64,000 nt of DNA from Nocardioides sp. (lineage in GTDB: Bacteria; Actinomycetota; Actinomycetes; Propionibacteriales; Nocardioidaceae): the NCBI GenBank assembly GCA_030698375.1, contig JAUYLL010000129.1:1-64000 (forward strand), in the 5' to 3' direction. Of this stretch, positions 26,311-39,385 are shown piece after piece; the stretch's first letter is position 1; every line of letters begins with the position of its first letter. The notes under the pieces are model-generated. The model was given only the letters and a program-made list of their open reading frames with translations, made no database searches and was not told the DNA's origin. Made by a program: the position numbers and the translations under genes.

Positions 26311-28065
26311 TCAGAGGTACTGCCCGGTGTTCGAGACCGTGTCGATGGACCGACCCGGCTCGGTGCCCTGCTTGCCGGTGATCAGCGTGCGGATGAAGAC
26401 GATCCGCTCGCCCTTCTTGCCGGAGATGCGGGCCCAGTCGTCGGGGTTGGTGGTGTTCGGGAGGTCCTCGTTCTCCTTGAACTCGTCGACGCAGGCCTGT
26501 AGCAGGTGCGTGACGCGCAGGCCCTTCTGGTCCAGGTCGAGGAGGTCCTTGATCGCCATCTTCTTGGCTCGGTCGACGATGTTCTGGATCATGGCGCCGG
26601 AGTTGAAGTCCTTGAAGTAGAGGACCTCCTTGTCACCGTTGGCATAGGTGACCTCGAGGAACCGGTTCTCGTCGCTCTCGGCGTACATCCGCTCGACCGT
26701 CGCCCGGATCATGCCGGCCACGCAGGCCTCGCGGTCCCCGCCGAACTCCGCGAGGTCGTCGGCGTGCAGTGGCAGCCCGGGGACGAGGTACTTGGAGAAG
26801 ATGTCGCGGGCGGACTCGGCGTCGGGGCGCTCGATCTTGATCTTCACGTCGAGCCGCCCGGGGCGCAGGATCGCGGGGTCGATCATGTCCTCCCGGTTCG
26901 ACGCCCCGATGACCAGCACGTTCTCCAGGGTCTCGACGCCGTCGATCTCGCTGAGCAGCTGCGGGACGATGGTGTTCTCCACATCGGAGGAGACCCCGGA
27001 GCCGCGGGTGCGGAACAGGGAGTCCATCTCGTCGAAGAAGACGATGACCGGCGTGCCCATGCTGGCCTTCTCACGGGCCCGCTGGAAGACCAGCCGGATG
27101 TGCCGCTCGGTCTCCCCGACGTACTTGTTGAGCAGCTCGGGGCCCTTGATGTTCAAGAAGTACGACTTGCCGGAGCTGCCGGTCTTGGCCGCCACCTTCT
27201 TGGCCAGGGAGTTCGCGACCGCCTTGGCGATGAGCGTCTTTCCGCAGCCGGGCGGGCCGTAGAGGAGCACGCCCTTGGGGGGCTTCAGCTCGTGCTCGAC
27301 GAAGAGGTCGGGATGCAGGTAGGGCAGCTCGACGGCGTCCCGGATCTGGTCGATCTGGCCCTTGAGCCCACCGATCGACTCGTAGTCGATGTCGGGGACC
27401 TCCTCGAGGACCAGCTCCTCGACCTCGGACTTCGGGACTCGCTCGTAGACGTAGCCCGCGCGTGAGTCGAGCAGCAGCGAGTCACCGGCGCGCAGCGCGA
27501 TGTCACGCAACGGCTCGGCGATACGAACGACCCGCTCCTCGTCGGCGTTGCCGAGCACGAGGACGCGGTCGCCGTCGGCGAGGATCTCCTTGAGCATCAC
27601 GACCTCGCCGGTCTGCTCGAACTCCAGGGCGGCCACGACGTTCAGCGACTCGTTGAGCATGACCTCCTGGCCGCGCTGGAGCTCGTCGAGCTCGACGGTG
27701 GGGCTGACGTTGACCCGCAGCTTGCGGCCGCCGGTGAAGACGTCGACGGTGTCGTCGTCGTGGCGGGCGAGGAAGGTGCCGAAGCCCGCCGGGGGCTGGG
27801 CGAGCCGGTCGACCTCTTCCTTGAGGGTCATGATCTGGTCGCGTGCGTCGCGCAGGGTCTGGGCGAGCTTCTCGTTCTGGGCCGTGAGCGCCGACAGCGA
27901 GCGCTGGGCGTCGGCGAGCCGAAGCTCGAGCGCGTGGTGGGAGGGGCCGTCGGCCATCCGGCGACGCAGGTCGCTGACCTCGGCCTCGAGGGAGGAGACC
28001 TGGCGCAACAGGTCCTCACCATTCCGGTCACCCGGGTACTGGGACCCGGTTCCTGATGCTGGCAC
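26311..28065 (-). CDS. arc: proteasome-associated AAA ATPase Arc/Mpa
   Basis: 584 residues. Order: N-terminal coiled coil that captures Pup (about 15-80), tandem OB domains, and an AAA module with GPPGCGKT (Walker A), FFDEMDSL (Walker B) and the arginine-finger region [11 protein letters not shown]. The extreme C-terminus GQYL, with a penultimate tyrosine, is the proteasome-docking tail. It unfolds pupylated proteins into the 20S core. GTG at 28065 is chosen because GGAGG lies 8 nt upstream; a frame-open GTG at 28092 lacks such a site. Confidence 0.95.
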   Translation of the reverse strand: MPASGTGSQYPGDRNGEDLLRQVSSLEAEVSDLRRRMADGPSHHALELRLADAQRSLSALTAQNEKLAQTLRDARDQIMTLKEEVDRLAQPPAGFGTFLARHDDDTVDVFTGGRKLRVNVSPTVELDELQRGQEVMLNESLNVVAALEFEQTGEVVMLKEILADGDRVLVLGNADEERVVRIAEPLRDIALRAGDSLLLDSRAGYVYERVPKSEVEELVLEEVPDIDYESIGGLKGQIDQIRDAVELPYLHPDLFVEHELKPPKGVLLYGPPGCGKTLIAKAVANSLAKKVAAKTGSSGKSYFLNIKGPELLNKYVGETERHIRLVFQRAREKASMGTPVIVFFDEMDSLFRTRGSGVSSDVENTIVPQLLSEIDGVETLENVLVIGASNREDMIDPAILRPGRLDVKIKIERPDAESARDIFSKYLVPGLPLHADDLAEFGGDREACVAGMIRATVERMYAESDENRFLEVTYANGDKEVLYFKDFNSGAMIQNIVDRAKKMAIKDLLDLDQKGLRVTHLLQACVDEFKENEDLPNTTNPDDWARISGKKGERIVFIRTLITGKQGTEPGRSIDTVSNTGQYL

Positions 28066-28093
28066 GGCACTCACCTCCGCAGGCTGTGGCACG

Positions 28094-28099
28094 ACCCTA
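28094..28099 (-). promoter_or_regulatory. possible -10 box of arc
   Basis: TAGGGT 28 nt before the GTG, leaving room for a short leader with the ribosome site. Confidence 0.4.
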
Positions 28100-28176
28100 C
28101 CCGCGCCGGGGACCGACCCAAGGCGATATCGACCCCGCGTCGGTCACCGATCGGTCACGGTCCGATCAGCGAGCGA

Positions 28177-29157
28177 TCACGGTGCGGCCGCTGTCTCCTC
28201 CGGGTCGGCTGCGGCCTGCGGGGGCAGCCCGGCGGGGCGCGGCCCGTCGTAGTCGGTGCCGTAGGCCCCCGGTGCCGGGCGACGCTTCTTGACGGGCGCC
28301 CGCTCCCCCGGCGCCATCCGTCGTGCGGTCACGAGGAACCCGGTGTGCCCGTTCATCTTGTGGCTCGGCCGGACCGCGAGACCCTCCACGTGCCACTCCC
28401 GGACCAGGGTCTCCCAGGGCTGCGGCTCGGTGAACTCGCCGTGCGCCCGGAGCGTCTCGACGACGCGCGCGAGCTGGGTGGTCGTGGCGACGTAGCAGCA
28501 GATGATGCCACCGGCGCCCAGAGCCTCGGCCACGGCATCGATGCACTCCCACGGCGCGAGCATGTCGAGGATGACCCGGTCCACCGTCCCGGGAGTCTCC
28601 GTGCCGGGCAGGGCCTCCACCAGGTCACCGACCGTGAGCCGCCACCCTGCCGGTCGGCCGCCGAAGAACTGGGTGACGTTCTTCGTCGCGATCTCGGCGA
28701 AGTCCTCGCGACGCTCGAAGGACGACACCGTGCCCTCTGCGCCGACCGCACGCAGAAGGCTGCAGGTCAGGGCGCCGGATCCGACGCCCGCCTCGACGAC
28801 GCGGGCCCCCGGGAAGATGTCGGCCATCGCGACGATCTGGGCGGCGTCCTTCGGGTAGACCACCGCGGCCCCGCGGGGCATGGACACCACGAACTCGCTC
28901 AGCAGCGGTCGGAAGACGAGGTAGTCGGCGCCGAGCGAGGAGGTGAGGGTGAAGCCCTCCGCACGACCGATCATCGCGTCGTGGTCGAGCGATCCGCGGT
29001 TGGTGAAGAACTGTTTGCCGGTTTCCAGGCGCAGGTTGTGCTTGCGGCCCTTCGCGTCGACGAGGCGAACCCACTCGCCGACGACGAGGGGCCCCCGCCG
29101 TACACCGGAGGGAGCGCCGTCGAGCGGCGCGGGATCGGGAGTGCTGGGGGCGGACAC
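28177..29157 (-). CDS. trmI: tRNA (adenine-58-N1)-methyltransferase TrmI
   Basis: 326 residues. TrmI forms a tetramer and methylates A58 in the T-loop of tRNA. The SAM-binding motif is VVEAGVGSGALTCSLL. The N-terminal beta-barrel with YLVFRPLLSEFVVSMPRGAAVVYPKDAAQI and the motif LDMLAPWECIDAV are typical. A proline-rich tail after residue about 280 is variable. Leaderless GTG start with TAGGGT 8 nt upstream. The actinobacterial neighbour order (arc, trmI, RecB-like) is conserved in Mycobacterium. Confidence 0.92.
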   Translation of the reverse strand: MSAPSTPDPAPLDGAPSGVRRGPLVVGEWVRLVDAKGRKHNLRLETGKQFFTNRGSLDHDAMIGRAEGFTLTSSLGADYLVFRPLLSEFVVSMPRGAAVVYPKDAAQIVAMADIFPGARVVEAGVGSGALTCSLLRAVGAEGTVSSFERREDFAEIATKNVTQFFGGRPAGWRLTVGDLVEALPGTETPGTVDRVILDMLAPWECIDAVAEALGAGGIICCYVATTTQLARVVETLRAHGEFTEPQPWETLVREWHVEGLAVRPSHKMNGHTGFLVTARRMAPGERAPVKKRRPAPGAYGTDYDGPRPAGLPPQAAADPEETAAAP

Positions 29158-29165
29158 GATCGCCG

Positions 29166-29171
29166 ACCCTA
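29166..29171 (-). promoter_or_regulatory. leaderless -10 box of trmI
   Basis: TAGGGT, 8-nt spacer, GTG start. Confidence 0.5.
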
Positions 29172-30314
29172 GCGCGCCGAGCGGCTCCTCGCGCGCGCGG
29201 CGAACGCTCGGTCCAGGTCGGCGGTGTGCACGACGCCCACCACGGCACCGTCCGGCTCGACGAGCACGTACTCGGTGGCGGGGCAGGCCTGCAGGGCACG
29301 GACGAGGTCCTCCCCCGCGACGTCGGCGTCGAGCTGGAGCCCGTCGTCGACGGCCCGGGTGACCTGGCCCACGGGGACCCAGGGACGGCGCTCGGCGGGG
29401 GTGGCGGCGACGGCGGGACCGTTGAGGACGCCGAGCAGCGCCCCTCCGTCGCCCACGGTCACCACCCCGGCCCCGCCCTGCTGGTCGGCCCGGCGCAACG
29501 CCTCGGAGAGCGGCAGGTCCGGGGGCACGGCGACGACCGGGCGGGCGTGGTCACGGGCGGCGAACCCGGTCAGGCGGCGTCGCACGCGGGCCTGCTGGAG
29601 GCTCGCGCTGGCACCGGCCCACAGGAACACCGCGACGACCACTGCGAGCAGCGAGTCCATGATGGTCGCGCCGCGAACGAGGAGCTGGTCGGCGACGAAG
29701 GGCCACGTGAGGACGAGGCCGGCCACCACGCGGCCGCCCCACGCAGCGACGACCGTGCCGCGGTGGGCGTCGCCGGAGAGCTGCCACACCCCCGCTCGCA
29801 GCACCCGGCCGCCGTCCAACGGCAGTCCAGGGACGAGGTTGAGGAGCCCGACCACGAGGTTGGCCAGTGCCAGTGCCTCGAGGGTGAGCCCGACCAGGCC
29901 GTCGTCGGACACGACCCACCACAGGCCGAGGAACACGACGCCGAGGCCGAGGGACACCAGCGGTCCGACGACCGCGATGACCAGCTCGTGCAGCGGCTTG
30001 CGAGGCTCGCGCTCGATCTCGGTGACTCCGCCGAGGAAGTGCAGGGTGATGGCGCGCACGGGGAGCCCGTAGGCGCGGGCGGCGACCGCGTGGGCGGCCT
30101 CGTGCAGCAGGACGGAGAGGTAGAGGAGGGCGGCGAAGGCCAGGCCGGCGGCGTACCGCCAGCCCCCGAGACCCGGTGCGACCAGGTCGATCCGCGGGGC
30201 CCAGAGCACTGCGATCAGGGCGGCCACCAGCAGCCATGAGGAGCGCACCAGCACGGGCACGCCGGCGATGCTGCCCAGCCGGAGGGTGCCCGGGGGGCGT
30301 GCGTCGTCGCTCAC
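29169..30314 (-). CDS. site-2 protease family membrane metalloprotease with CBS domains
   Basis: 381 residues, an M50 intramembrane zinc protease of the Rip3/SpoIVFB type. About six hydrophobic segments. Zinc ligands HEAAH (HExxH) and NLVPGLPLDGGRVL (with the third ligand Asp) are both present, so it should be active. The last about 130 residues form a CBS pair (GAGVVTVGDGGALLGVLN ... TEYVLVEPDGAVVGVVHTAD) that may sense nucleotides. It cleaves substrates such as anti-sigma factors within the membrane. GTG start, TAGGCT 6 nt upstream; its stop lies within the trmI promoter. Confidence 0.88.
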   Translation of the reverse strand: MSDDARPPGTLRLGSIAGVPVLVRSSWLLVAALIAVLWAPRIDLVAPGLGGWRYAAGLAFAALLYLSVLLHEAAHAVAARAYGLPVRAITLHFLGGVTEIEREPRKPLHELVIAVVGPLVSLGLGVVFLGLWWVVSDDGLVGLTLEALALANLVVGLLNLVPGLPLDGGRVLRAGVWQLSGDAHRGTVVAAWGGRVVAGLVLTWPFVADQLLVRGATIMDSLLAVVVAVFLWAGASASLQQARVRRRLTGFAARDHARPVVAVPPDLPLSEALRRADQQGGAGVVTVGDGGALLGVLNGPAVAATPAERRPWVPVGQVTRAVDDGLQLDADVAGEDLVRALQACPATEYVLVEPDGAVVGVVHTADLDRAFAARARSRSAR

Positions 30315-30320
30315 CGCTCC

Positions 30321-30326
30321 AGCCTA
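30321..30326 (-). promoter_or_regulatory. leaderless -10 box of the site-2 protease gene
   Basis: TAGGCT, 6-nt spacer, GTG start. Confidence 0.55.
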
Positions 30327-30364
30327 CGGACGCGGGTACGGCGCCCGCTGTCGGCGGGGGTGCC

Positions 30365-30370
30365 TAGGCT
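30365..30370 (+). promoter_or_regulatory. leaderless -10 box of the RecB-like nuclease gene
   Basis: TAGGCT, 5 nt before a GTG (30376) and 8 nt before the ATG (30379). It is divergent from the protease promoter. Confidence 0.5.
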
Positions 30371-30378
30371 CCGGGGTG

Positions 30379-31296
30379 ATGGACAGCACCGAGCCGACCG
30401 CGCCCACCGCCTCCGCCCCCGCAGCGCGGCTGCGGGTCGGCGACGCGTCCGACGGGGTGACCGTCCGCGGGACGCTCTCCCCCTCCCGGGCGTCCGACTT
30501 CACCTCGTGCGCCCTGCTCTACCGGTTCCGTGCCGTCGACCGCCTGCCCGAGCCCCCGTCGGTCGACGCCACCCGAGGGACCCTGGTGCACCGGGTACTC
30601 GAGCAGCTCTTCGACCTGCCGGCCGACCGGCGGACCCCGCAGGAGGCCGCCGCCCTCCTGCGCCCTGCCTGGGAGGAGCTGGTCGAGGCCGAGCCGGCCC
30701 TCGGGGATCTGCACGTAGACGAGGGCGCACGCGAGCACTGGTGGAGGTCCTGCGCCCGTGTCCTGGAGCGCTACTTCACCCTCGAGGACCCGCGCTGCCT
30801 CGAGCCCGCCGAGCGGGAGGTGTTCGTCGAGCACCTCACCGACGAGGGGCTGGTGCTCCGCGGCATCGTCGACCGCGTCGACGTGGCGCCCGACGGGGCG
30901 GTCCGGGTCGTCGATTACAAGACCGGGCGCGCCCCGGGCCAGGGCTTCGAGGCCGGCGCCCTCTTCCAGATGCGGTTCTACGCGCTGGTGTGGTGGCGCA
31001 CCCGCGGGGTCCTCCCCCGGCTCCTCCAGCTCGTCTACCTCGGCGACGGCACGGTGATCAGCCACGCGCCCGACGAGGACGAGCTGCTCGCCACCGAGCG
31101 CCGGGTGCACGCGATCTGGGCGGCGATCCGCCACGGGGAGGAGACCGGGGACTTCCAGCCGCGGACGGGCCCGCTGTGCCGGTGGTGCGCCCACCAGGCG
31201 CTCTGCCCGGCGTACGGCGGCACTCCCCCGCCGCTGCCCGTGCCTGATCCCGCGCGACCGGGGCCGCCTCCCGCGCAGGGGCCCGCGACGGCCTGA
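30379..31296 (+). CDS. RecB-like PD-(D/E)XK nuclease with iron-sulfur staple
   Basis: 305 residues related to the RecB/AddB/Cas4 nuclease domain. Core motif: GIVDRVDVAPDGAVRVVDYKTG, supplying the Asp and the D-x-K catalytic pair. Cys44 (FTSCALLYRF) and the C-terminal cluster CRWCAHQALCPA are the four-cysteine pattern that holds a [4Fe-4S] cluster in AddB and Cas4. A proline-rich tail follows. It probably acts in DNA repair. No CRISPR array is nearby, so it is not a Cas4 of a local system. The start could be the adjacent GTG. Confidence 0.87.
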   Translation: MDSTEPTAPTASAPAARLRVGDASDGVTVRGTLSPSRASDFTSCALLYRFRAVDRLPEPPSVDATRGTLVHRVLEQLFDLPADRRTPQEAAALLRPAWEELVEAEPALGDLHVDEGAREHWWRSCARVLERYFTLEDPRCLEPAEREVFVEHLTDEGLVLRGIVDRVDVAPDGAVRVVDYKTGRAPGQGFEAGALFQMRFYALVWWRTRGVLPRLLQLVYLGDGTVISHAPDEDELLATERRVHAIWAAIRHGEETGDFQPRTGPLCRWCAHQALCPAYGGTPPPLPVPDPARPGPPPAQGPATA

Positions 31297-31306
31297 AGAC
31301 GCTCGG

Positions 31307-31966
31307 TCAGCCGTGCGCGAGCGAGGCGAGGTCGCTCAGTCCCACACCCGCGAGGCCTCCCTCGCGGATCACCCGGCCCGGTCCTTCCGGGATCGGCACG
31401 TGGTTGGGAACGGCCAGCACCCGGCACCCCGCCGCCTCCGCGGACCGGGCGCCGGTCCCAGAGTCCTCGATCGCCAGGCAGTCGGACGGCGCGAGGTCGA
31501 GCAGCCGGGCGGCCTTGAGGTACGGCTCGGGGTGCGGCTTGCCGTGGGTGACGGTGTCGCCGGTGACCACGACGTCGAAGGTCCCGGCGGGCAGCGCGTC
31601 GAGCACCGGCTCGACGAAGCGCCGGTACGACATCGTCACCAGCGCGCACGGGATGCCGGCCTCGGCCAGCTCGGCCAGCAGTTCCCGGGCCCCGGGGCAC
31701 CACGGCACGCGCTCGGCCACCCGGACCACGACCCGGTCGAGGAGCTCCTCGACGATCTCGGCGGGCTCCAGGGCGATCCCCGCGTGCTCGGCCATGTAGC
31801 GACCGGACTCCAGCAGGTCGTTCCCGACCAGGGCGAGGGCGTGCTCGTCGCTCCACGTGCCCCCGTGGGCAGCGGCCAGGTCGTGCTCCGCGTCGATCCA
31901 GTACGGCTCGGTGTCGACGACGGTCCCGTCCATGTCCCACAGCACTGCCCGGGGCCAGGAGGCCAC
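31307..31966 (-). CDS. HAD-family hydrolase (beta-phosphoglucomutase-like)
   Basis: 219 residues. HAD motif I WDMDGTVVDTEPYW (nucleophile Asp, second acidic residue), motif II VTMSY, motif III VTHGKPHPEPYLKAA, motif IV IEDSGTGARSA. The helical cap after motif I is of the C1 type, as in sugar-phosphate phosphatases and beta-phosphoglucomutases. The specific substrate is unknown. GTG at 31966 lies 2 nt after the metH stop, so it is likely translated with metH. Tail to tail with the RecB-like gene, 10 nt apart. Confidence 0.88.
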   Translation of the reverse strand: MASWPRAVLWDMDGTVVDTEPYWIDAEHDLAAAHGGTWSDEHALALVGNDLLESGRYMAEHAGIALEPAEIVEELLDRVVVRVAERVPWCPGARELLAELAEAGIPCALVTMSYRRFVEPVLDALPAGTFDVVVTGDTVTHGKPHPEPYLKAARLLDLAPSDCLAIEDSGTGARSAEAAGCRVLAVPNHVPIPEGPGRVIREGGLAGVGLSDLASLAHG

Positions 31967-31968
31967 GC

Positions 31969-35697
<3,729 letters not shown>

Positions 35698-35703
35698 CGA
35701 ATC

Positions 35704-35709
35704 AGCGTA
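35704..35709 (-). promoter_or_regulatory. leaderless -10 box of metH
   Basis: TACGCT, 6-nt spacer, GTG start. Confidence 0.5.
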
Positions 35710-35835
35710 GGTGAGCCTCCTGCACGTCCCGCCAGGCTGTCGCATCGTGACACCTGCACCGGGCCGGGACCGACCTGTGCACGGCGTCCGCGGCGGGTCG
35801 GGGCCGGGTGGCGGGAGTCCGTCGTACCGAGGTCC

Positions 35836-35841
35836 TAGGCT
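35836..35841 (+). promoter_or_regulatory. leaderless -10 box of the PAC2 gene
   Basis: TAGGCT, 6-nt spacer, GTG start. Confidence 0.55.
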
Positions 35842-35847
35842 GGGCAG

Positions 35848-36699
35848 GTGATCGAGATCGACGAGGTCCCCGAGCTCACGAACCCGGTGCTCATCGCGGC
35901 GTTCGAGGGGTGGAACGACGCCGCCGACGCCGCGTCGTCGGTGGTCGACCACCTGATCGAGGTCTGGGACGCCACGGTGGTGGCCGCGATCGACCCCGAG
36001 GAGTTCTACGACTTCCAGGTGAACCGGCCGGTGGTCGGCACCGACGACGCCGGCATGCAGCGGATCACCTGGCCCTCGACCCAACTGTCGGTCGTGCGTC
36101 CTCCCGGGGCCACCCGCGACGTCGTGCTGCTGCGCGGGATCGAGCCGAACATGCGCTGGCGGCAGTTCTGCGCTGAGCTGCTCGCCGGGGCCGACGAGCT
36201 CGGCGTCGAGCTCGTCGTCACGCTGGGTGCGCTGCTGGCCGACACCCCGCACACCAGGCCCATCCCGGTGACCGGCACCGCCTCGGAGCCCGACCTCGCC
36301 GAGCGGCTGAAGCTCGACCAGTCCCACTACGAGGGGCCCACCGGCATCGTGGGCGTCTTCCAGGACGCTTGCACCCGCCTGGACTTCCCCAACGTGGCGT
36401 TCTGGGCGGCGGTGCCGCACTACGTGGCCCAGCCGCCGTGCCCGAAGGCGACGCTGGCCCTGCTCGGGCAGCTCGAGGACCTCCTGGAGATCAGCATCCC
36501 GCTCGGCACGCTCCCCGAGGACGCCCGCGCCTGGGAGCGTGGTGTCGACGAGCTCGCCGAGGAGGACGAGGAGGTCGGGGACTACGTCCGCGCCCTGGAG
36601 GAGACCCGCGACACCGCCGACCTGCCCGAGGCCAGCGGCGAGGCCATCGCCCGCGAGTTCGAGCGGTACCTCAAGCGCCGCGACACCGACGACGACTGA
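35848..36699 (+). CDS. PAC2-family protein
   Basis: 283 residues related to proteasome assembly chaperone 2 of eukaryotes and to the mycobacterial PAC2 homologues. Typical elements: [17 protein letters not shown] at the N-terminus, a central [19 protein letters not shown] strand-loop and [24 protein letters not shown] charged helical tail ([18 protein letters not shown]) follows. Function in bacteria is not established. It is close to, but not in, the Pup-proteasome locus. GTG start, leaderless. Confidence 0.87.
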   Translation: MIEIDEVPELTNPVLIAAFEGWNDAADAASSVVDHLIEVWDATVVAAIDPEEFYDFQVNRPVVGTDDAGMQRITWPSTQLSVVRPPGATRDVVLLRGIEPNMRWRQFCAELLAGADELGVELVVTLGALLADTPHTRPIPVTGTASEPDLAERLKLDQSHYEGPTGIVGVFQDACTRLDFPNVAFWAAVPHYVAQPPCPKATLALLGQLEDLLEISIPLGTLPEDARAWERGVDELAEEDEEVGDYVRALEETRDTADLPEASGEAIAREFERYLKRRDTDDD

Positions 36700-36723
36700 G
36701 GCCGCGCCCCGAGCCGGGACTGC

Positions 36724-37959
36724 TCAGAGCGCGATGCCGAGAGCGGCGTCGACCAGGCGCCGTACGACGTCCCCCGCCGCCGGGTCGTCCGTCGCTCCCA
36801 GGAGGGTCGCGTCGGCCCACCCGTCGATCGCCGCCACCGCGCGCGGCGCGTCGAGGTCGTCGGCGAGCGCCTCCAGGACGACGGCCACCACCGGCGCGGT
36901 GACCGCGCCGGCACCCGGCAGCACGGCGCTGCGCCAGCGAGCGAGGTCTGCGTCGGCGGTGGCGAGCTGGTCGGGCGTCCACTCCCAGTCGTTGCGGTAG
37001 TGGTGGCGCAGCAGCGCCAGCCGCACGGCCATCGGGTCGGCCCCCTCCCGGGTGAGCCGCGAGACGAACTCGAGGTTGCCCTTGGACTTCGACATCTTCT
37101 CGCCGTCCAGCGCCACCATCCCGGTGTGCACGTAGGCGCGGGCGAAGCGCTCGTCGGGGTCGGTGACCTGGGCCTCGGCGGCGGACATCTCGTGGTGCGG
37201 GAAGACCAGGTCGCTCCCCCCGCCCTGGACGTCGAAGGCGCCCCCGAGGTGGTGCCGGGCGATCGCAGCGCACTCCACGTGCCAGCCCGGACGCCCGCGG
37301 CCCAGCGAGGTCTCCCACGCGGGCTCCCCCGGGCGCTCGGCCTGCCAGAGGAGACAGTCGAGCGGGTCCTTCTTCCCGGGCCGGTCCGGGTCGCCGCCAC
37401 GCTCGCCGAAGACAGCCAGCATGGTCTCGCGATCCCACCCGGAGACGGCGCCGAAGGAGGGGTCGGCCGCGACCGAGAAGTAGAGGTCGTCGTCGACGCG
37501 GTAGACCGCGCCGCGCTCCTCCAGTTCGTCGACCATCGCCACCACGAGCGGAATCGCCTCGACGGCACCGACGTAGGCATCGGGGGCCAGCACCCGCAGC
37601 GCCGCCATGTCGTCGCGGAAGAGGTCGGTCTGGCGCTCGGCCAGGACCTGCCAGTCCTCGCCGTCGCGATCGGCCCGCTCGAGAAGCGGGTCGTCAACGT
37701 CGGTGACGTTCTGGACGTAGCGGACCTGATGCCCGGCCAGTCGCCCCGCGCGGTTCAGCAGATCGAAGGCGACGTACGTCGCGGCGTGCCCGAGATGGGT
37801 GGCGTCGTACGGGGTGATCCCGCAGACGTAGAGGCGGGCTCCGTCGGCGCCGGGCGCGGTCGCCTCCAGGGCGCCGCTGCCCGAGTCGTGCACGCGCACG
37901 GGGCCTGCGATGCCGAGGTCGCCGACGTTGGGCAGGGACGGGTTCGGCCAGGCGCGCAT
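36724..37959 (-). CDS. mshC: cysteine:GlcN-Ins ligase MshC (mycothiol synthesis)
   Basis: 411 residues. MshC joins cysteine to glucosaminyl-inositol using ATP, the third step of mycothiol formation. It resembles cysteinyl-tRNA synthetase without the tRNA-binding end: Zn-ligand Cys in [16 protein letters not shown] (HLGH = class I HIGH motif), [21 protein letters not shown], and KMSKSKGN. Its length (411) matches MshC rather than CysS. Mycothiol is made only by actinobacteria, which supports the taxonomic reading. Leaderless ATG. Confidence 0.93.
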   Translation of the reverse strand: MRAWPNPSLPNVGDLGIAGPVRVHDSGSGALEATAPGADGARLYVCGITPYDATHLGHAATYVAFDLLNRAGRLAGHQVRYVQNVTDVDDPLLERADRDGEDWQVLAERQTDLFRDDMAALRVLAPDAYVGAVEAIPLVVAMVDELEERGAVYRVDDDLYFSVAADPSFGAVSGWDRETMLAVFGERGGDPDRPGKKDPLDCLLWQAERPGEPAWETSLGRGRPGWHVECAAIARHHLGGAFDVQGGGSDLVFPHHEMSAAEAQVTDPDERFARAYVHTGMVALDGEKMSKSKGNLEFVSRLTREGADPMAVRLALLRHHYRNDWEWTPDQLATADADLARWRSAVLPGAGAVTAPVVAVVLEALADDLDAPRAVAAIDGWADATLLGATDDPAAGDVVRRLVDAALGIAL

Positions 37960-37965
37960 GGGCGC

Positions 37966-37971
37966 AGTCTA
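37966..37971 (-). promoter_or_regulatory. leaderless -10 box of mshC
   Basis: TAGACT, 6-nt spacer, ATG start. Confidence 0.5.
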
Positions 37972-38006
37972 GAGAGCGTGTGGAGGAAGCCCCGGGCGGC
38001 CCGGAG

Positions 38007-38804
38007 TCAGAACGCCGGCCACGGGATCGCGGGCCAGTCGCCGCTGGGGAAGGGCAGGACGCCAGCCTGCAGGAGGCCCGTGCACCGGTCGCGGCAGGCG
38101 GCGACCTCGGCCGCCGAGACGAACTGGTGCAGCGCGGCGGTCAAGGTGCTGCTGGCGTCCCCTAGCTCGGTGTGCAGGGCCCCGAGCGCGGCGCGCTCGT
38201 CGTCGAGGAGCGAGGCGCCCGCCCAGCCCCAGAGCACGGAGCGCAGCCTGTTGTCGACGTGGAAGGCGACGCCGTGGTCGACGCCGTACCGGTGGCCGTC
38301 CTCCATCGGCAGGACGTGGCCACCCTTGCGGTCCCCGTTGTTCACCACCACGTCGAAGACCGCCATGCGACGGAGCGCGGCGGTGTCCTCATGGACCAGC
38401 TGCACCGGGGTCCCGCTCCCGTCGAGGGCGTCGAGCACGTGCAGAAAACCGGCGGGTGCGGGTCCTACGGGCAGCAGGTCGACGGGGTGCTGGGTGTCGT
38501 CGGTCTCGACGAAGCGCTGCACCATGCCCGGTCCGGCCGGTCCGTCGCGCCACACCGTGGGGGGGACCACCTCCCAGCCGAGGGCCTCGCTCACGGCGTA
38601 CGCCGCGCACTCGCGCCCGGCCAGGGTCCCCTCGGGGAAGTCCCACAGCGGACGCTCCCCCGCGACCGGCTTGTAGACGCACCGGAGCCCGCTGTCGCAC
38701 TGCTCCACGAGCAGGGTCGTGTTGGACGCCGGCATGATGCGGCCCAGCACCGCGAGGTCGCCCGCGAGCAGGTCGGCCGCCTCCGCCGAGAGTCGCTCAG
38801 GCAC
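38007..38804 (-). CDS. SCO1664-family protein (PI3/4-kinase-like)
   Basis: 265 residues of the family named after S. coelicolor SCO1664, distantly like phosphatidylinositol 3/4-kinase folds. Visible kinase-like marks: LRCVYKPVAGERPLWDF (candidate ATP-binding lysine), VFDVVVNNGDRKGGHVLP (catalytic-loop-like Asn-Gly-Asp-Arg-Lys) and YGVDHGVAFH (metal-binding-like Asp). Activity is untested as far as I know. The GTG start overlaps the DUF3090 gene end by 8 nt, so the two are probably coupled. It follows the three-gene cassette downstream of uppP and precedes mshC. Confidence 0.82.
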   Translation of the reverse strand: MPERLSAEAADLLAGDLAVLGRIMPASNTTLLVEQCDSGLRCVYKPVAGERPLWDFPEGTLAGRECAAYAVSEALGWEVVPPTVWRDGPAGPGMVQRFVETDDTQHPVDLLPVGPAPAGFLHVLDALDGSGTPVQLVHEDTAALRRMAVFDVVVNNGDRKGGHVLPMEDGHRYGVDHGVAFHVDNRLRSVLWGWAGASLLDDERAALGALHTELGDASSTLTAALHQFVSAAEVAACRDRCTGLLQAGVLPFPSGDWPAIPWPAF

Positions 38805-39372
38805 CGGAGCGTCGGAAGCCGTTGGCCCGCGGGCACAGGTGGCCCTCGGGGTCGACCGGCCCCCCGCAGAACGGGCAGGCGGCCCGGCCGGCCGCGACGA
38901 CCTTCTCGGCGCGCTCGCAGAAGGCCCGAGCCAGTCCGGCCGGCAGCCGCACGAGGAGGATCTCCTCGGGCTCGGGCTCCTCGATCTCCTCCTCCGGCTG
39001 GTCGGGCTGGATCAGGGCCTCCTCGGTGAAGGGGAAGACCTCCACGACCACCCGGTCGTCCTCGACGTCCCAGGAGAGCGTCATGGTGCCGGCCCGGAAC
39101 TCCTCGACGATCGGCTGCTCAAGCGGCTGGTCGTCGGCCAGGTCCCGAGGGGTGAGCGCGGGCACGACCGCCTCGTCGTCGGCCGCGCGCATGACCTCGT
39201 CGAGGAGCTCGTCGACACGCTGGGCGAGCGCGATGACCTGCTGCTTCTCCAGTGACACGGTGGTGACCCGGGCGCCGGCCCGGGCCTGCAGGAAGAAGGT
39301 GCGCTGGCCGGGCGGGCCGACGGTACCGGCGACGAAGCGCTCGGGCGGGTCGTAGCGATGGATGACCGGCAT
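38797..39372 (-). CDS. DUF3090-family zinc-ribbon protein
   Basis: 191 residues. A mostly beta N-terminal domain (VIHRYDPPERFVAGTVG, FFLQARAGARVTTVSLEKQQ) is followed by a Glu/Pro acidic stretch and a C-terminal CPFCGGPVDPEGHLCPR, a likely zinc ribbon. Function unknown; it co-occurs with the SCO1664 and MSMEG_4193 families. ATG at 39372 was chosen over the longer frame because TAGAGT lies 7 nt upstream and similarity begins at MPVIHRYDPPERF. The -10 box overlaps the upstream gene's TAG stop. Confidence 0.85.
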   Translation of the reverse strand: MPVIHRYDPPERFVAGTVGPPGQRTFFLQARAGARVTTVSLEKQQVIALAQRVDELLDEVMRAADDEAVVPALTPRDLADDQPLEQPIVEEFRAGTMTLSWDVEDDRVVVEVFPFTEEALIQPDQPEEEIEEPEPEEILLVRLPAGLARAFCERAEKVVAAGRAACPFCGGPVDPEGHLCPRANGFRRSGA

Positions 39373-39379
39373 AGCGACG

Positions 39380-39385
39380 ACTCTA
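39380..39385 (-). promoter_or_regulatory. leaderless -10 box of the DUF3090 gene
   Basis: TAGAGT, 7-nt spacer, ATG start. Its TAG is also the stop codon of the upstream phosphomutase-like gene. Confidence 0.5.

Noticed and set aside
30379-31296. The RecB-like nuclease as a CRISPR Cas4
   Set aside because: No repeats, cas1 or cas2 in the window, and the gene has the trmI neighbourhood seen in CRISPR-free actinobacteria.
35698-35847. Possible B12 or SAM riboswitch ahead of metH
   Set aside because: The -10 box is 6 nt from the GTG, so no leader RNA exists, and the gap shows no riboswitch-like conserved core.
36724-37959. Cysteinyl-tRNA synthetase as the identity of this gene
   Set aside because: Length of 411 and lack of the C-terminal tRNA-binding domain fit MshC.
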